64,000 bases of DNA from Echinicola salinicaeni (GTDB taxonomy: Bacteria > Bacteroidota > Bacteroidia > Cytophagales > Cyclobacteriaceae). The stretch covers positions 408,466-472,465 of the forward strand of contig NZ_JACODZ010000006.1 of NCBI RefSeq assembly GCF_014280965.1, in the 5' to 3' direction. Each line of letters begins with the position of its first letter. The first letter of the stretch is position 1. Below the pieces are notes generated by a model, which ran no database searches, was not told where the DNA came from, and saw nothing but the letters and a program-made list of their open reading frames with translations. Shown in pieces: positions 1 through 7,537 of the stretch. The translations under genes were made by a program, and so were the position numbers.

Positions 1-2
1 AG

Positions 3-707
3 TTATCGAAGGAAAATCCTGTAAATATTGAGTTTTTAGGTTATCAGTCCGGGTATAAATCCAGTGAGATTTCAGGTAAAGAAAGATTATTTTATGATAG
101 AAGCCAGCCTTATACAATAGAAGTAGATTATTATGATACTTATGTACCAAGTCTTACGATCAAAAAGCCAAAAGCCTATGTGATTCCCCAGGGCTGGCAT
201 AAAGTGCTGGATAACTTAAAAAGAAATAATGTAGAGATGTATGCTTTGAATTCAGATACCAGTATGACTTTACAAGTGTATAAGATCGAAGACTTTGAAA
301 CCTTGTCCAGTCCATATGAGGGCCATTATCTTCATACTGGTATAAAGGTGAAGAAAGCGGAAAGGAAAGTTGATTTTAGGGCTGGAGATTGGATAGTGCC
401 TATGGATCAGGAAGCAAATGGTTATATTATGGAAGTTTTAGAGCCTGAAGCTGAAGATAGCTTTTTTGCTTGGAACTATTTTGATACCATTATCCAGTCC
501 AAGGAAGGTTACTCTGCCTATGTTTTTGAGGATTTAGCGGCTAAATTCTTAAAGGAAAACCCAGCGATTAGGGCTGCTTTGGAAAAGAAAAAATCCGAGG
601 ATGCCGCATTCGCCAATAATGGAGCGGCCCAATTAAGGTGGGTTTATGAACATTCTCCATGGAAAGAAGAAGCACATATGCAATACCCAATATTTCGATG
701 GGAATAA
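3..707 (+). CDS. M14-family zinc carboxypeptidase-like protein, C-terminal part
   Basis: The reading frame is open from the window edge, so the N-terminus and the catalytic zinc domain lie outside. What is visible (about 234 residues) matches the C-terminal region of large secreted M14 peptidase-domain proteins of Bacteroidota: a segment around VIPQGWHKVL, then SPYEGHYLH, a GDWIVPMDQ motif, and a closing part with DLAAKFLKENP and LRWVYEHSPW. No zinc ligands can be checked here. The GTG at 180 is internal, not a start, because the same frame continues upstream without a stop. Assignment rests on recalled family similarity, so the family is likely but substrate and activity are unknown. Confidence 0.7.
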   Translation, partial: LSKENPVNIEFLGYQSGYKSSEISGKERLFYDRSQPYTIEVDYYDTYVPSLTIKKPKAYVIPQGWHKVLDNLKRNNVEMYALNSDTSMTLQVYKIEDFETLSSPYEGHYLHTGIKVKKAERKVDFRAGDWIVPMDQEANGYIMEVLEPEAEDSFFAWNYFDTIIQSKEGYSAYVFEDLAAKFLKENPAIRAALEKKKSEDAAFANNGAAQLRWVYEHSPWKEEAHMQYPIFRWE

Positions 708-714
708 TATAATT

Positions 715-1038
715 ATGAGTCAGCAAAGCTATTTAAGACGACTACAAGAAAAATGGCAATTGAAAAGCCTATGGCAAGTACTGCTAGTCCTGTTGGTATT
801 TGCTTGTACCGGTTTTTCAGTAGTACTCATAAAGCGACCGATATTTGACTTGCTTGGATTGGATACTGAGTCAGGTGGAGTCTGGAAAACCATTTTGTAT
901 TTGCTTTTGGTTTTGCCGCTTTATCAAATCATGTTGTTGTTTTATGGCTTTCTGTTTGGCCAGTTTAATTTCTTTTGGGAAAAGGAGAAAAAAATATTCA
1001 AAAGAATAAGGAAGTTGTTCATCCAGAATAAACCTTAG
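715..1038 (+). CDS. Small two-helix membrane protein (DUF6787-like)
   Basis: A protein of 107 residues when started at the ATG at 715, just after the stop of the peptidase gene; a longer reading from 646 would overlap that gene and is less likely. Two hydrophobic stretches (about residues 19-38 and 55-80) flank a polar loop, and the end is very basic (KEKKIFKRIRK). The pattern of an N-terminal LQEKWQ segment, two TM helices and an FFWEKEKK tail fits the DUF6787 family of Bacteroidota. It is probably an inner-membrane protein of unknown role. The 7-nt spacing to the peptidase gene suggests co-transcription. Confidence 0.6.
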   Translation: MSQQSYLRRLQEKWQLKSLWQVLLVLLVFACTGFSVVLIKRPIFDLLGLDTESGGVWKTILYLLLVLPLYQIMLLFYGFLFGQFNFFWEKEKKIFKRIRKLFIQNKP

Positions 1039-1121
1039 AGCGTAGGTTAATGAGGAAATCGTCCTATGGATACTATTTTCTTTTGATCTACTGAACTTTA
1101 TCAATTGTAAACCAAATCATG

Positions 1122-1129
1122 TACATTTG
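1122..1129 (+). promoter_or_regulatory. Candidate -7 promoter element for the ABC exporter
   Basis: TACATTTG matches the Bacteroidota -7 consensus TAnnTTTG, 32 nt upstream of the ATG at 1162. A TTG occurs at 1105-1107, closer than the usual 19-21 nt spacing, so the -33 part is weak. Confidence 0.35.
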
Positions 1130-1161
1130 TAGCCGCAAATGTATAAGCACCCGACCAAATT

Positions 1162-2952
1162 ATGGCAAAGAAGAAAAAAGCGCTGGAAGAACACGAAAAA
1201 AGAAAGCTCAATAAGAAGAACCTACGCAAACTGATAGGGATATTCAACTTTGTATTGCCTTATAAAGGCGTATTTATTACAGGCTTGTTTTTCCTATTGT
1301 TCTCCAGTTTGACCTTATTGGCATTTCCTTATGTTGCGGGTAAGTTGATTGATACGGCCCAAGGTAAGGAATGGATTTTTAATGATATCAATATCATTGC
1401 TTTGGTATTGATAGGGATTTTATTTGTGCAAAGTGTTTTTTCCTTTTTTAGGGTATGGTTATTTGCCCAGGTAAGTGAAAAATCAATGCGTGATATTCGT
1501 TTATCGCTGTATAGTAGATTGGTGAATTTGCCCATGAGTTTCTTTGATAAGCGAAGGACTGGGGAGCTGATCAGTAGGATTACTTCTGATGTAAGTTTAT
1601 TACAAGACACTTTTTCCACTACCCTTGCAGAATTGTTCCGTCAGATAGTGACGCTGTTGGCAGGTACGGTTTTTCTTTTTATCACCACGCCAAGGTTGAC
1701 TTTGTTTATGTTGGCTACTTTCCCTGTGTTGGTTATCATCGCCATGGTCTTTGGAAAGTTTATCCGAAAGCTGTCCAAAGAGACCCAAGATCAATTGGCC
1801 AATGCCAATGTGATTGTTGAAGAGACTTTGCAGTCGATTACTACGGTAAAGTCTTTTGCTGGGGAGTCATATGAGTCTGCGAGGTATGAAAAGGGATTGA
1901 ACAAAGTGGTGAAGGTTGCCTTAAAGGCTGCAGGATTTAGAGGGGCATTTATCTCTTTTATCATCTTTGCTTTGTTTGGAGGTATCGTGGCGGTAATGTG
2001 GTATGGTGCGATGATGGTAAGCACAGGGGCCATGAGTATCGGAGATCTGGTTTCATTTGTACTTTATACGACTTTCATTGGAGGTTCTATTGCAGGGCTT
2101 GGAGATATTTATGGTCAGGTTCAAAAGGCTATTGGTTCATCAGAGCGGGTGCTTGAAATCTTGGAGGAAGCTCCTGAGGAGTCTTTGGCAGATTATCAGG
2201 ATGCTCGTATTACTGGGGATGTGGAATTCAATAATGTAAGTTTCAATTATCCTACCCGCCCAGACGCTGCAGTATTGAAAGATATTCAATTCTCCATCAG
2301 GTCAGGAGAAAAAATTGCTTTGGCAGGCCATTCAGGTGCGGGGAAGTCGACCATTATTCAGTTGTTGATGAAGTTTTATTCCATTCGTTTTGGAGAGATC
2401 AAAATTGATGGAAAATCCATAAAGGATTGGAACTTGAAACAATTGCGTTCAAATATTGGGATTGTACCCCAGGAGGTTCTGTTATTTGGTGGGAGTATTA
2501 GAGAGAATATTGCCTATGCAAAGCCAAATGCAAGTGAAGAAGAAATCATTAACGCTGCTAAAAAGGCAAATGCATGGCAGTTTATAGGAAAGTTTCCAGA
2601 GGGATTGGATACCCTTGTGGGTGAACGGGGTGTGAAACTATCAGGAGGTCAAAGGCAGAGAATAGCCATAGCGAGAGCGATATTAAAAGACCCATCTATT
2701 TTGATTTTGGATGAAGCCACTTCTTCATTGGACGCCGAATCTGAGGCTTTGGTTCAGGAAGCTTTGGATGAACTGATGAAGAACAGGACCACCATTGTTA
2801 TTGCGCATAGGTTGGCGACCATTAGGAAGGTGGACAGGATTTATGTGTTGAAGGATGGTGAAATAGTAGAGGAAGGGAACCATGAAGTCTTGGCTACTCA
2901 AGAGGGTGGTTTCTATGCTAATCTGGTTAAGCTACAGTTTGCAGATCAATAA
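1162..2952 (+). CDS. ABC exporter, fused permease and ATPase (MsbA/MdlB-like)
   Basis: A 596-residue half-transporter. A very basic N-terminus (MAKKKKALEEHEKRKLNKK) precedes a six-helix exporter domain (about residues 25-320), followed by an ABC ATPase domain. Walker A GHSGAGKST lies near residue 389, the signature LSGGQRQRIAIARA near 493, Walker B ILILDEATSSLD near 513, and the H-loop IAHRLAT follows. Half-transporters of this type form homodimers in the inner membrane and export lipids, drugs or peptides; the substrate cannot be told from sequence. The gene stands alone with its own candidate promoter and ends at a terminator shared with the convergent LytTR gene. Confidence 0.9.
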   Translation: MAKKKKALEEHEKRKLNKKNLRKLIGIFNFVLPYKGVFITGLFFLLFSSLTLLAFPYVAGKLIDTAQGKEWIFNDINIIALVLIGILFVQSVFSFFRVWLFAQVSEKSMRDIRLSLYSRLVNLPMSFFDKRRTGELISRITSDVSLLQDTFSTTLAELFRQIVTLLAGTVFLFITTPRLTLFMLATFPVLVIIAMVFGKFIRKLSKETQDQLANANVIVEETLQSITTVKSFAGESYESARYEKGLNKVVKVALKAAGFRGAFISFIIFALFGGIVAVMWYGAMMVSTGAMSIGDLVSFVLYTTFIGGSIAGLGDIYGQVQKAIGSSERVLEILEEAPEESLADYQDARITGDVEFNNVSFNYPTRPDAAVLKDIQFSIRSGEKIALAGHSGAGKSTIIQLLMKFYSIRFGEIKIDGKSIKDWNLKQLRSNIGIVPQEVLLFGGSIRENIAYAKPNASEEEIINAAKKANAWQFIGKFPEGLDTLVGERGVKLSGGQRQRIAIARAILKDPSILILDEATSSLDAESEALVQEALDELMKNRTTIVIAHRLATIRKVDRIYVLKDGEIVEEGNHEVLATQEGGFYANLVKLQFADQ

Positions 2953-2960
2953 TATGAATT

Positions 2961-3012
2961 GTATAAAAAACAAAAGCCAGTAAGTAGGATGCTTACTGGC
3001 TTACCCATTTTT
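2961..3012. terminator. Bidirectional intrinsic terminator
   Basis: A 9-bp stem, GCCAGTAAG at 2976-2984 and CTTACTGGC at 2992-3000, has an A-run on its left and a T-run on its right. It can therefore end both the ABC exporter (plus) and the LytTR gene (minus). Its right arm overlaps the stop codon of the LytTR gene. Confidence 0.85.
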
Positions 3013-3766
3013 TAAATTTGCTTACTTTTTCCCGGCTTACAATAATATCATTTTCAAAAGGCACCTTAGGAATGATTTTAAGCCTACTGTTCAAGTGTTT
3101 TTTGATGGTGTCTATTACCTCAATGTTTAAAATGATGCCTCTGTTGATCCTGAAAAACTGACTGGGGTCTAGTTGGTCTTCTAGATCCATCAATTTATAA
3201 CTGATTTGATATTGGTTTCCAGATCCCATTTCTATGAGATAAGTTTGTCCTTGGTCAGCCAGGAAAAAGGCCACGTCGCTTTGGTTTTTGTAGAATAGCT
3301 GTTCTCCAGATTTTACCAAGAACCTGGATTTTTGGTGGTTTCCTCCTCCGGTGAGTCCCAAGATCTGTTTGCTGAAATGCAGTTTATTGTCTGAGCGGTA
3401 AAGGGATTTAAATTTTTCAAAGGACTTTGCAAGGCGCTCATCAGAGGGGTTGTCATTTATAAAGTCCAGACAATTCAAGGAGAAAGCTTTTTCAGTAACA
3501 AAAGGTTTAGAAGAAGTAAAAATGACAGGGATGAACTTATTCATCTTCTCAAAGGCATAAGGATGTAAGTCAATCAATTCATAGCTGCCCAAGATCAGGT
3601 CCACCCTGTTTCCGGCCTCCAAATAATGGATAGCTTCTTCCCATGAAGGTAAAACCTCCATGGTTTTGGCTTCTACACATGCCTGATGGATATGGTGGCT
3701 AAGCCTGTAGCCCTCTTCAGGTTTGTGAATGACCAAACAATGGATGAAATGATTTTTTGCTTCCAT
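2993..3766 (-). CDS. LytTR-domain DNA-binding response regulator-like protein
   Basis: A 257-residue protein. The C-terminal ~110 residues carry a LytTR DNA-binding domain: FLVKSGEQLFY, a stretch on sensing or dimer strands, then the typical DPSQFFRINRGIILN and the closing region. The N-terminal ~120 residues look like a worn receiver domain (a DLILGSYEL segment where the phospho-acceptor Asp should be, and VIFTSSKPF like the switch-Thr/Ser and Lys strand), but I could not confirm an intact acidic pocket. No histidine kinase gene is adjacent. It is probably a transcription regulator in the cytoplasm; target unknown. Confidence 0.85.
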   Translation of the reverse strand: MEAKNHFIHCLVIHKPEEGYRLSHHIHQACVEAKTMEVLPSWEEAIHYLEAGNRVDLILGSYELIDLHPYAFEKMNKFIPVIFTSSKPFVTEKAFSLNCLDFINDNPSDERLAKSFEKFKSLYRSDNKLHFSKQILGLTGGGNHQKSRFLVKSGEQLFYKNQSDVAFFLADQGQTYLIEMGSGNQYQISYKLMDLEDQLDPSQFFRINRGIILNIEVIDTIKKHLNSRLKIIPKVPFENDIIVSREKVSKFKKWVSQ

Positions 3767-3806
3767 ATATCGATTATGCCGATAAGTTTTTCGTTATAAA
3801 AAGGAA

Positions 3807-4664
3807 TTAGTAGGCTTTTAGGCTGATGTCTAAGCTTTTTACATGATGTGTAAGGGCTCCAACAGAAATAAAATCCACGCCACACTCAGCGACTCCTTTT
3901 AGCGATTCTTCGGTAATTCCTCCAGAGGCTTCAGTGGCCATTTTGCCATCAATAAGGCTTACAGCTTCTTTCATGGCTTCATTACTCATATTGTCGAGCA
4001 TGATTACGTCCACCCCTCCTACTGCTAAAACCTCTTTAACCTCCTTAAGATTCCTGGTTTCCACTTCAATTTTCAGATCAAGCAGGTTTTCTTTTAAGTA
4101 TTTTTGGGTAGCCTGAATGGCGGCAGCAATACCTCCTGCGAAATCAATATGGTTATCCTTGAGCATGACCATATCGTAAAGTGCAAAACGATGGTTTTCT
4201 CCTCCCCCAATGGCAACTGCCCACTTTTCTAACATTCTGAAGTTAGGAGTTGTTTTTCTTGTGTCCAATAATTTCGCCTTAGTATGGGAAATTAATTGAG
4301 TAAGTTGATGGGTTTTGGTGGCGATACCACTCATGCGCTGCATGCAGTTCAGTACAAGTCGTTCTGTGGTAAGGATGGAAGCTGCTTTTCCAGCTACGGT
4401 AAGACCGATGTCTCCTTTTTTTGCCGTCTGGCCATCCTCCATCAAAAGTTTTACCTCTAAGTCAGTGTCATAAGAGTGAAAGATCATTTCAGCCAGTTTT
4501 AATCCAGCTATAATCCCATCTTCTTTAATGATTAACTGTGCCCTACCCATTTGACCTTTGGGTATTGAGGCCAAGGTGGAGTGGTCGCCTTCTCCAACAT
4601 CCTCTTTAAAAGCCGATTGGATGAATGCCTCTAAATTTTCCTGAGTTAAGTAATTTTCTTTCAC
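3807..4664 (-). CDS. nadC: Nicotinate-nucleotide pyrophosphorylase (carboxylating)
   Basis: A 285-residue protein of the usual family length. It converts quinolinate and PRPP to nicotinate mononucleotide, CO2 and pyrophosphate in de novo NAD synthesis. Family motifs are clear: EDVGEGDHST near the start, TTERLVLNCMQRMSGIAT, the LLDTRKTTPNFR substrate-binding segment, GGGENHRFALYDMVMLKDNH, VDVIMLDNM, and EASGGITEESL and ISVGALTH near the end. No nadA or nadB is in the window. It lies downstream of a DUF4783 gene on the same strand (about 96 bp gap), a pairing common in Bacteroidota. Confidence 0.97.
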   Translation of the reverse strand: MKENYLTQENLEAFIQSAFKEDVGEGDHSTLASIPKGQMGRAQLIIKEDGIIAGLKLAEMIFHSYDTDLEVKLLMEDGQTAKKGDIGLTVAGKAASILTTERLVLNCMQRMSGIATKTHQLTQLISHTKAKLLDTRKTTPNFRMLEKWAVAIGGGENHRFALYDMVMLKDNHIDFAGGIAAAIQATQKYLKENLLDLKIEVETRNLKEVKEVLAVGGVDVIMLDNMSNEAMKEAVSLIDGKMATEASGGITEESLKGVAECGVDFISVGALTHHVKSLDISLKAY

Positions 4665-4760
4665 GGTGTAAAAATAAGAAAATTCAGGAAAGCAGCCTTT
4701 TTATAAGGCAATCTTGATGTTAAAAAGAAGCCGGAAATAAGGTTTGGGTAAATATTTAAT

Positions 4761-5168
4761 TTACTCTTTGTTAAAGTCCATTGAGTAAATCAAGATGTCG
4801 TCATCTTTTATTTTACACTTGATTAGGATTCTAAAGTTGCCGTGTGAGCTTTGATAACTTCCTATATAGTATTGGATTTGGGACCCCGATTTTCCTTTGT
4901 GTACAATGTTAAAGTCTTCTGGAGGAAATTTTTTGAAGAAGTCTTTAAGAATCAGTTCTGCCTGGTTTTTGGAGTAGTCTCCCTCATTTCCATTAATATT
5001 AAGTTCTACATTACTCTCAAACATGGCAGAGAGATCCCTGCTTGAACCTGCTTTTAATGAAATGCTAATGCTTTTTTCATAATCACTGCCTTGGGACCAG
5101 CTTAATTGCGTGCTGGCCAGCATGGCGATCACAAAAATATAAAATGTATGGGTAATCAGTTTTTTCAT
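4761..5168 (-). CDS. Secreted DUF4783 protein
   Basis: A 135-residue protein with a Sec signal peptide (basic MKK, hydrophobic core, probable cleavage after WSQ near residue 26). The mature part, with ISLKAGSSRDLSAMF, AELILKDFFKKFPP and a Gly-Ser-rich strand, fits DUF4783, an NTF2-like fold family of Bacteroidota with no known function. It is probably periplasmic. The 5' region holds a perfect 15-nt palindrome. It sits upstream of nadC and may be co-transcribed, though a functional link is not established. Confidence 0.8.
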   Translation of the reverse strand: MKKLITHTFYIFVIAMLASTQLSWSQGSDYEKSISISLKAGSSRDLSAMFESNVELNINGNEGDYSKNQAELILKDFFKKFPPEDFNIVHKGKSGSQIQYYIGSYQSSHGNFRILIKCKIKDDDILIYSMDFNKE

Positions 5169-5179
5169 TATTATACATT

Positions 5180-5194
5180 GCTCAAATTTTGAGC
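5180..5194. promoter_or_regulatory. Perfect 7-1-7 palindrome upstream of the DUF4783 gene
   Basis: GCTCAAA-T-TTTGAGC is a perfect inverted repeat with a 1-nt centre, 12 nt upstream of the DUF4783 start. Its size and symmetry suit a dimeric repressor site; no regulator is identified. Confidence 0.4.
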
Positions 5195-5349
5195 CAAAAT
5201 TTATGATTGGTTGGTGAACTGTTTGAAGTGAACAAAAAAAGGTAATTTTTGATAAAAATAGAAGAAAATGTTGTTCAAATCCTTTTTAAATCAGGGAATG
5301 GAAAAATGGCTTAAGCCAGAGGAATTTCCTATCATTGCATTTAAATCTT

Positions 5350-5357
5350 TATATTTG
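5350..5357 (+). promoter_or_regulatory. TAnnTTTG element 4 nt before the gpmI start
   Basis: TATATTTG matches the -7 consensus exactly but ends only 4 nt before the ATG at 5362. If used, transcription would begin at or next to the start codon. No well-spaced -33 TTG is seen, so it may be chance in A+T-rich DNA. Confidence 0.3.
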
Positions 5358-5361
5358 CCTT

Positions 5362-6885
5362 ATGGATAAAAAAGTTTTATTAATGATTTTAGATGGTTGG
5401 GGCTTGGCCACCAATCCTGAAGTATCAGCTATAGACAAAGCGAATACACCATTTATTGACAGCCTTTTTGAAAAGTACCCGCATTCCAAATTAGAAGCTT
5501 CTGGATTGGCTGTTGGTTTGCCTGAGGGACAGATGGGGAATTCTGAAGTAGGCCATATGAACATCGGTGCTGGTAGAGTTGTCTATCAAGATCTGGTAAA
5601 AATCAATAAGGCAGTAGACGAAGGTGACTTGAATGAAAATCCTGTGTTGAAAGAAGCTTTTGTTACAGCAAAGGAGAGGGGGAAGAAAGTACACTTTATT
5701 GGTTTGGTTTCAGACGGAGGTGTGCATGCCCATGTTAAACATCTTTTGGGACTTTGTGATGCGGCTAAGGCCAATGGGGTTGAAGATGCTTATATCCATG
5801 CCTTTACAGATGGGAGAGATACTGACCCAAAAAGTGGTCTAGGTTTTCTAGAGCAAGTACAGAATCACTGTGAAAATTCAACTGGAAAAATAGCTTCTGT
5901 CATCGGTCGTTATTATGCCATGGACCGTGATAAGCGATGGGAAAGGGTAAAATTGGCTTATGATGCCATGGTATTGGGTGAAGGAGAAAAGTCCAAGGAC
6001 ATTCTTTCTTCTATCAGAAAATCATATGCCAATGGTGTAACAGATGAATTTATCCGTCCAATTGTTCATGTGGATGAAAAGGGTGAGCCTATTGCCAAGA
6101 TAGAAGAAGGTGATGTGGTTATCTGTTTTAATTTCCGTACTGACCGTGGTAGAGAGATTACCCAGGTTTTAACACAGGAGGATTTTGAAGATTATAAGAT
6201 GAAGAAATTGGCGCTTCATTATGTAACCTTTACCAATTATGACGAAACCTTTAAAGGGGTGAATGTTATTTTTGAAAAGGACAATTTGAAGAATACGTTG
6301 GGAGAAGTTTTGGCAGCAAGTGGGAAGAAGCAAATCCGTATTGCCGAGACAGAAAAATATCCTCACGTAACTTTCTTTTTCTCCGGAGGTCGTGAAACTG
6401 AGTTTGATGGTGAATCCAGGATCCTTTGTAGCTCTCCAAAAGTAGCTACCTACGATCTTCAGCCAGAAATGAGTGCACATGAAATAGCCAAGAAAATAAA
6501 TACAGAGCTGGACAAGAAAGAAGTTGATTTTGTTTGCTTGAATTTTGCCAATGCAGATATGGTGGGGCATACGGGGGTATTTGATGCTGCAGTAAAAGCT
6601 TGTGAAGCAGTGGACGAATGTACCAACTCCGTAATCAGCACAGCACTTAAAAATGACTATTCAGTAATTGTAATAGCGGATCATGGTAACAGTGATCTGA
6701 TGATCAATGAAGATGGTTCTCCAAATACTGCACATACAACGAACTTAGTGCCTTGTATCATGGTTGATAAGAAGGATCGTCTAGAAGTGAAGGATGGTAA
6801 GTTGGGAGATTTGGCTCCTACTATTCTGAAGATGATAGGCGTGGACATTCCTGCAGATATGACAGGAGATGTTTTGCTAAAATAA
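5362..6885 (+). CDS. gpmI: 2,3-bisphosphoglycerate-independent phosphoglycerate mutase
   Basis: Interconverts 3- and 2-phosphoglycerate in glycolysis and gluconeogenesis using two Mn ions and a phosphoserine intermediate. Started at the ATG at 5362 (MDKKVLLMILDGWG) the protein has 507 residues, the usual length of about 510; an upstream TTG reading at 5335 adds nine unlikely residues. Metal-ligand Asp11 (LDGWG) and the nucleophile Ser61 in MGNSEVGH are present, as are TDGRDTDP, the GRYYAMDRDKRW segment, and the metal motifs FANADMVGHTG and ADHGN. The start is immediately preceded by a promoter-like element. The lipoprotein gene downstream begins within 6 nt of the stop. Confidence 0.97.
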   Translation: MDKKVLLMILDGWGLATNPEVSAIDKANTPFIDSLFEKYPHSKLEASGLAVGLPEGQMGNSEVGHMNIGAGRVVYQDLVKINKAVDEGDLNENPVLKEAFVTAKERGKKVHFIGLVSDGGVHAHVKHLLGLCDAAKANGVEDAYIHAFTDGRDTDPKSGLGFLEQVQNHCENSTGKIASVIGRYYAMDRDKRWERVKLAYDAMVLGEGEKSKDILSSIRKSYANGVTDEFIRPIVHVDEKGEPIAKIEEGDVVICFNFRTDRGREITQVLTQEDFEDYKMKKLALHYVTFTNYDETFKGVNVIFEKDNLKNTLGEVLAASGKKQIRIAETEKYPHVTFFFSGGRETEFDGESRILCSSPKVATYDLQPEMSAHEIAKKINTELDKKEVDFVCLNFANADMVGHTGVFDAAVKACEAVDECTNSVISTALKNDYSVIVIADHGNSDLMINEDGSPNTAHTTNLVPCIMVDKKDRLEVKDGKLGDLAPTILKMIGVDIPADMTGDVLLK

Positions 6886-6891
6886 TTGACC

Positions 6892-7458
6892 TTGAAGAAA
6901 CGATTTTCTATAGTATTGCTTGGTGGGCTGCTTTTCTCCTGTTCTGAAGGAGAAAAGCAGCCCTTGGCAAATCCGACCCAAATTGATAAATATTTTCCAC
7001 TTAAGTATTTTGTAGAAGAGCAGATCAATAGGCTTGATGGCCATAAAATGGAGAAGCTCAGCATGATCAATGGGGAGGAACAATCCTCCGAAGGGGTGTT
7101 AGACAAAGAGGCCTGGCGTAAGGAATTGGATATTTTTATCCAGTCTGATATCAATAAGGCAGCCTATACGACAGCCTATGAAACTATTGAAAAAGAAAAT
7201 ATGCTTACGCATAGGTTAAAAGATGGGGCGAAAGGTTCCATCAAGTTGATTGAGGTAAGCTATGAAGAAGGATCTGACAGGGTAAACAGCATCCATTTTG
7301 AGTCAGAAGAAGATAATTTTTTTTATAGTTCTTCGGCGGAGGGAGTTTTGGAAATGAATGAGATGGGGCTATTGGAAGAATATGAGGTTCTGGGAGTCCA
7401 GAAAGTTTGGTTTTTGGATCCAAATAAGATAAAAGTAAAGGGAGCGTTAATTGACTGA
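6892..7458 (+). CDS. Lipoprotein of unknown function
   Basis: About 188 residues from the TTG at 6892 (MKKRFSIVLLGG); a second TTG at 6886 would add two residues, and no ATG fits. The signal peptide ends in LLFSC, so Cys17 is the likely lipidated residue, followed by SEGEK, an acidic lipoprotein pattern. The mature part is polar with no domain I recognise. It directly follows gpmI and is probably co-transcribed. The codons for residues 12-24 contain a 16-bp perfect inverted repeat, which is unusual inside a coding sequence and may reduce expression relative to gpmI. Confidence 0.7.
   Translation: MKKRFSIVLLGGLLFSCSEGEKQPLANPTQIDKYFPLKYFVEEQINRLDGHKMEKLSMINGEEQSSEGVLDKEAWRKELDIFIQSDINKAAYTTAYETIEKENMLTHRLKDGAKGSIKLIEVSYEEGSDRVNSIHFESEEDNFFYSSSAEGVLEMNEMGLLEEYEVLGVQKVWFLDPNKIKVKGALID
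6925..6963 (+). promoter_or_regulatory. 16-bp perfect inverted repeat inside the lipoprotein start region
   Basis: GGGCTGCTTTTCTCCT at 6925-6940 and its exact complement at 6948-6963 enclose a 7-nt loop. There is no T-run afterwards, so it is not a standard intrinsic terminator. It lies 40 nt past the gpmI stop and could attenuate translation or protect the gpmI mRNA 3' end. Confidence 0.6.
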
Positions 7459-7484
7459 GGTTGATGCATATCCTAAACAAAAAA

Positions 7485-7515
7485 GGGCTGAAACTTTAAG
7501 TTTCAGCCCTTTTTT
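7485..7515. terminator. Bidirectional terminator between gpmI operon and nhaD-like gene
   Basis: An 11-bp stem, GGGCTGAAACT at 7485-7495 and AGTTTCAGCCC at 7499-7509, is flanked by AAAA on the left and TTTTTT on the right, serving both convergent genes. Confidence 0.9.
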
Positions 7516-7537
7516 GTTTCCTGCCAGCTCTATTCTA

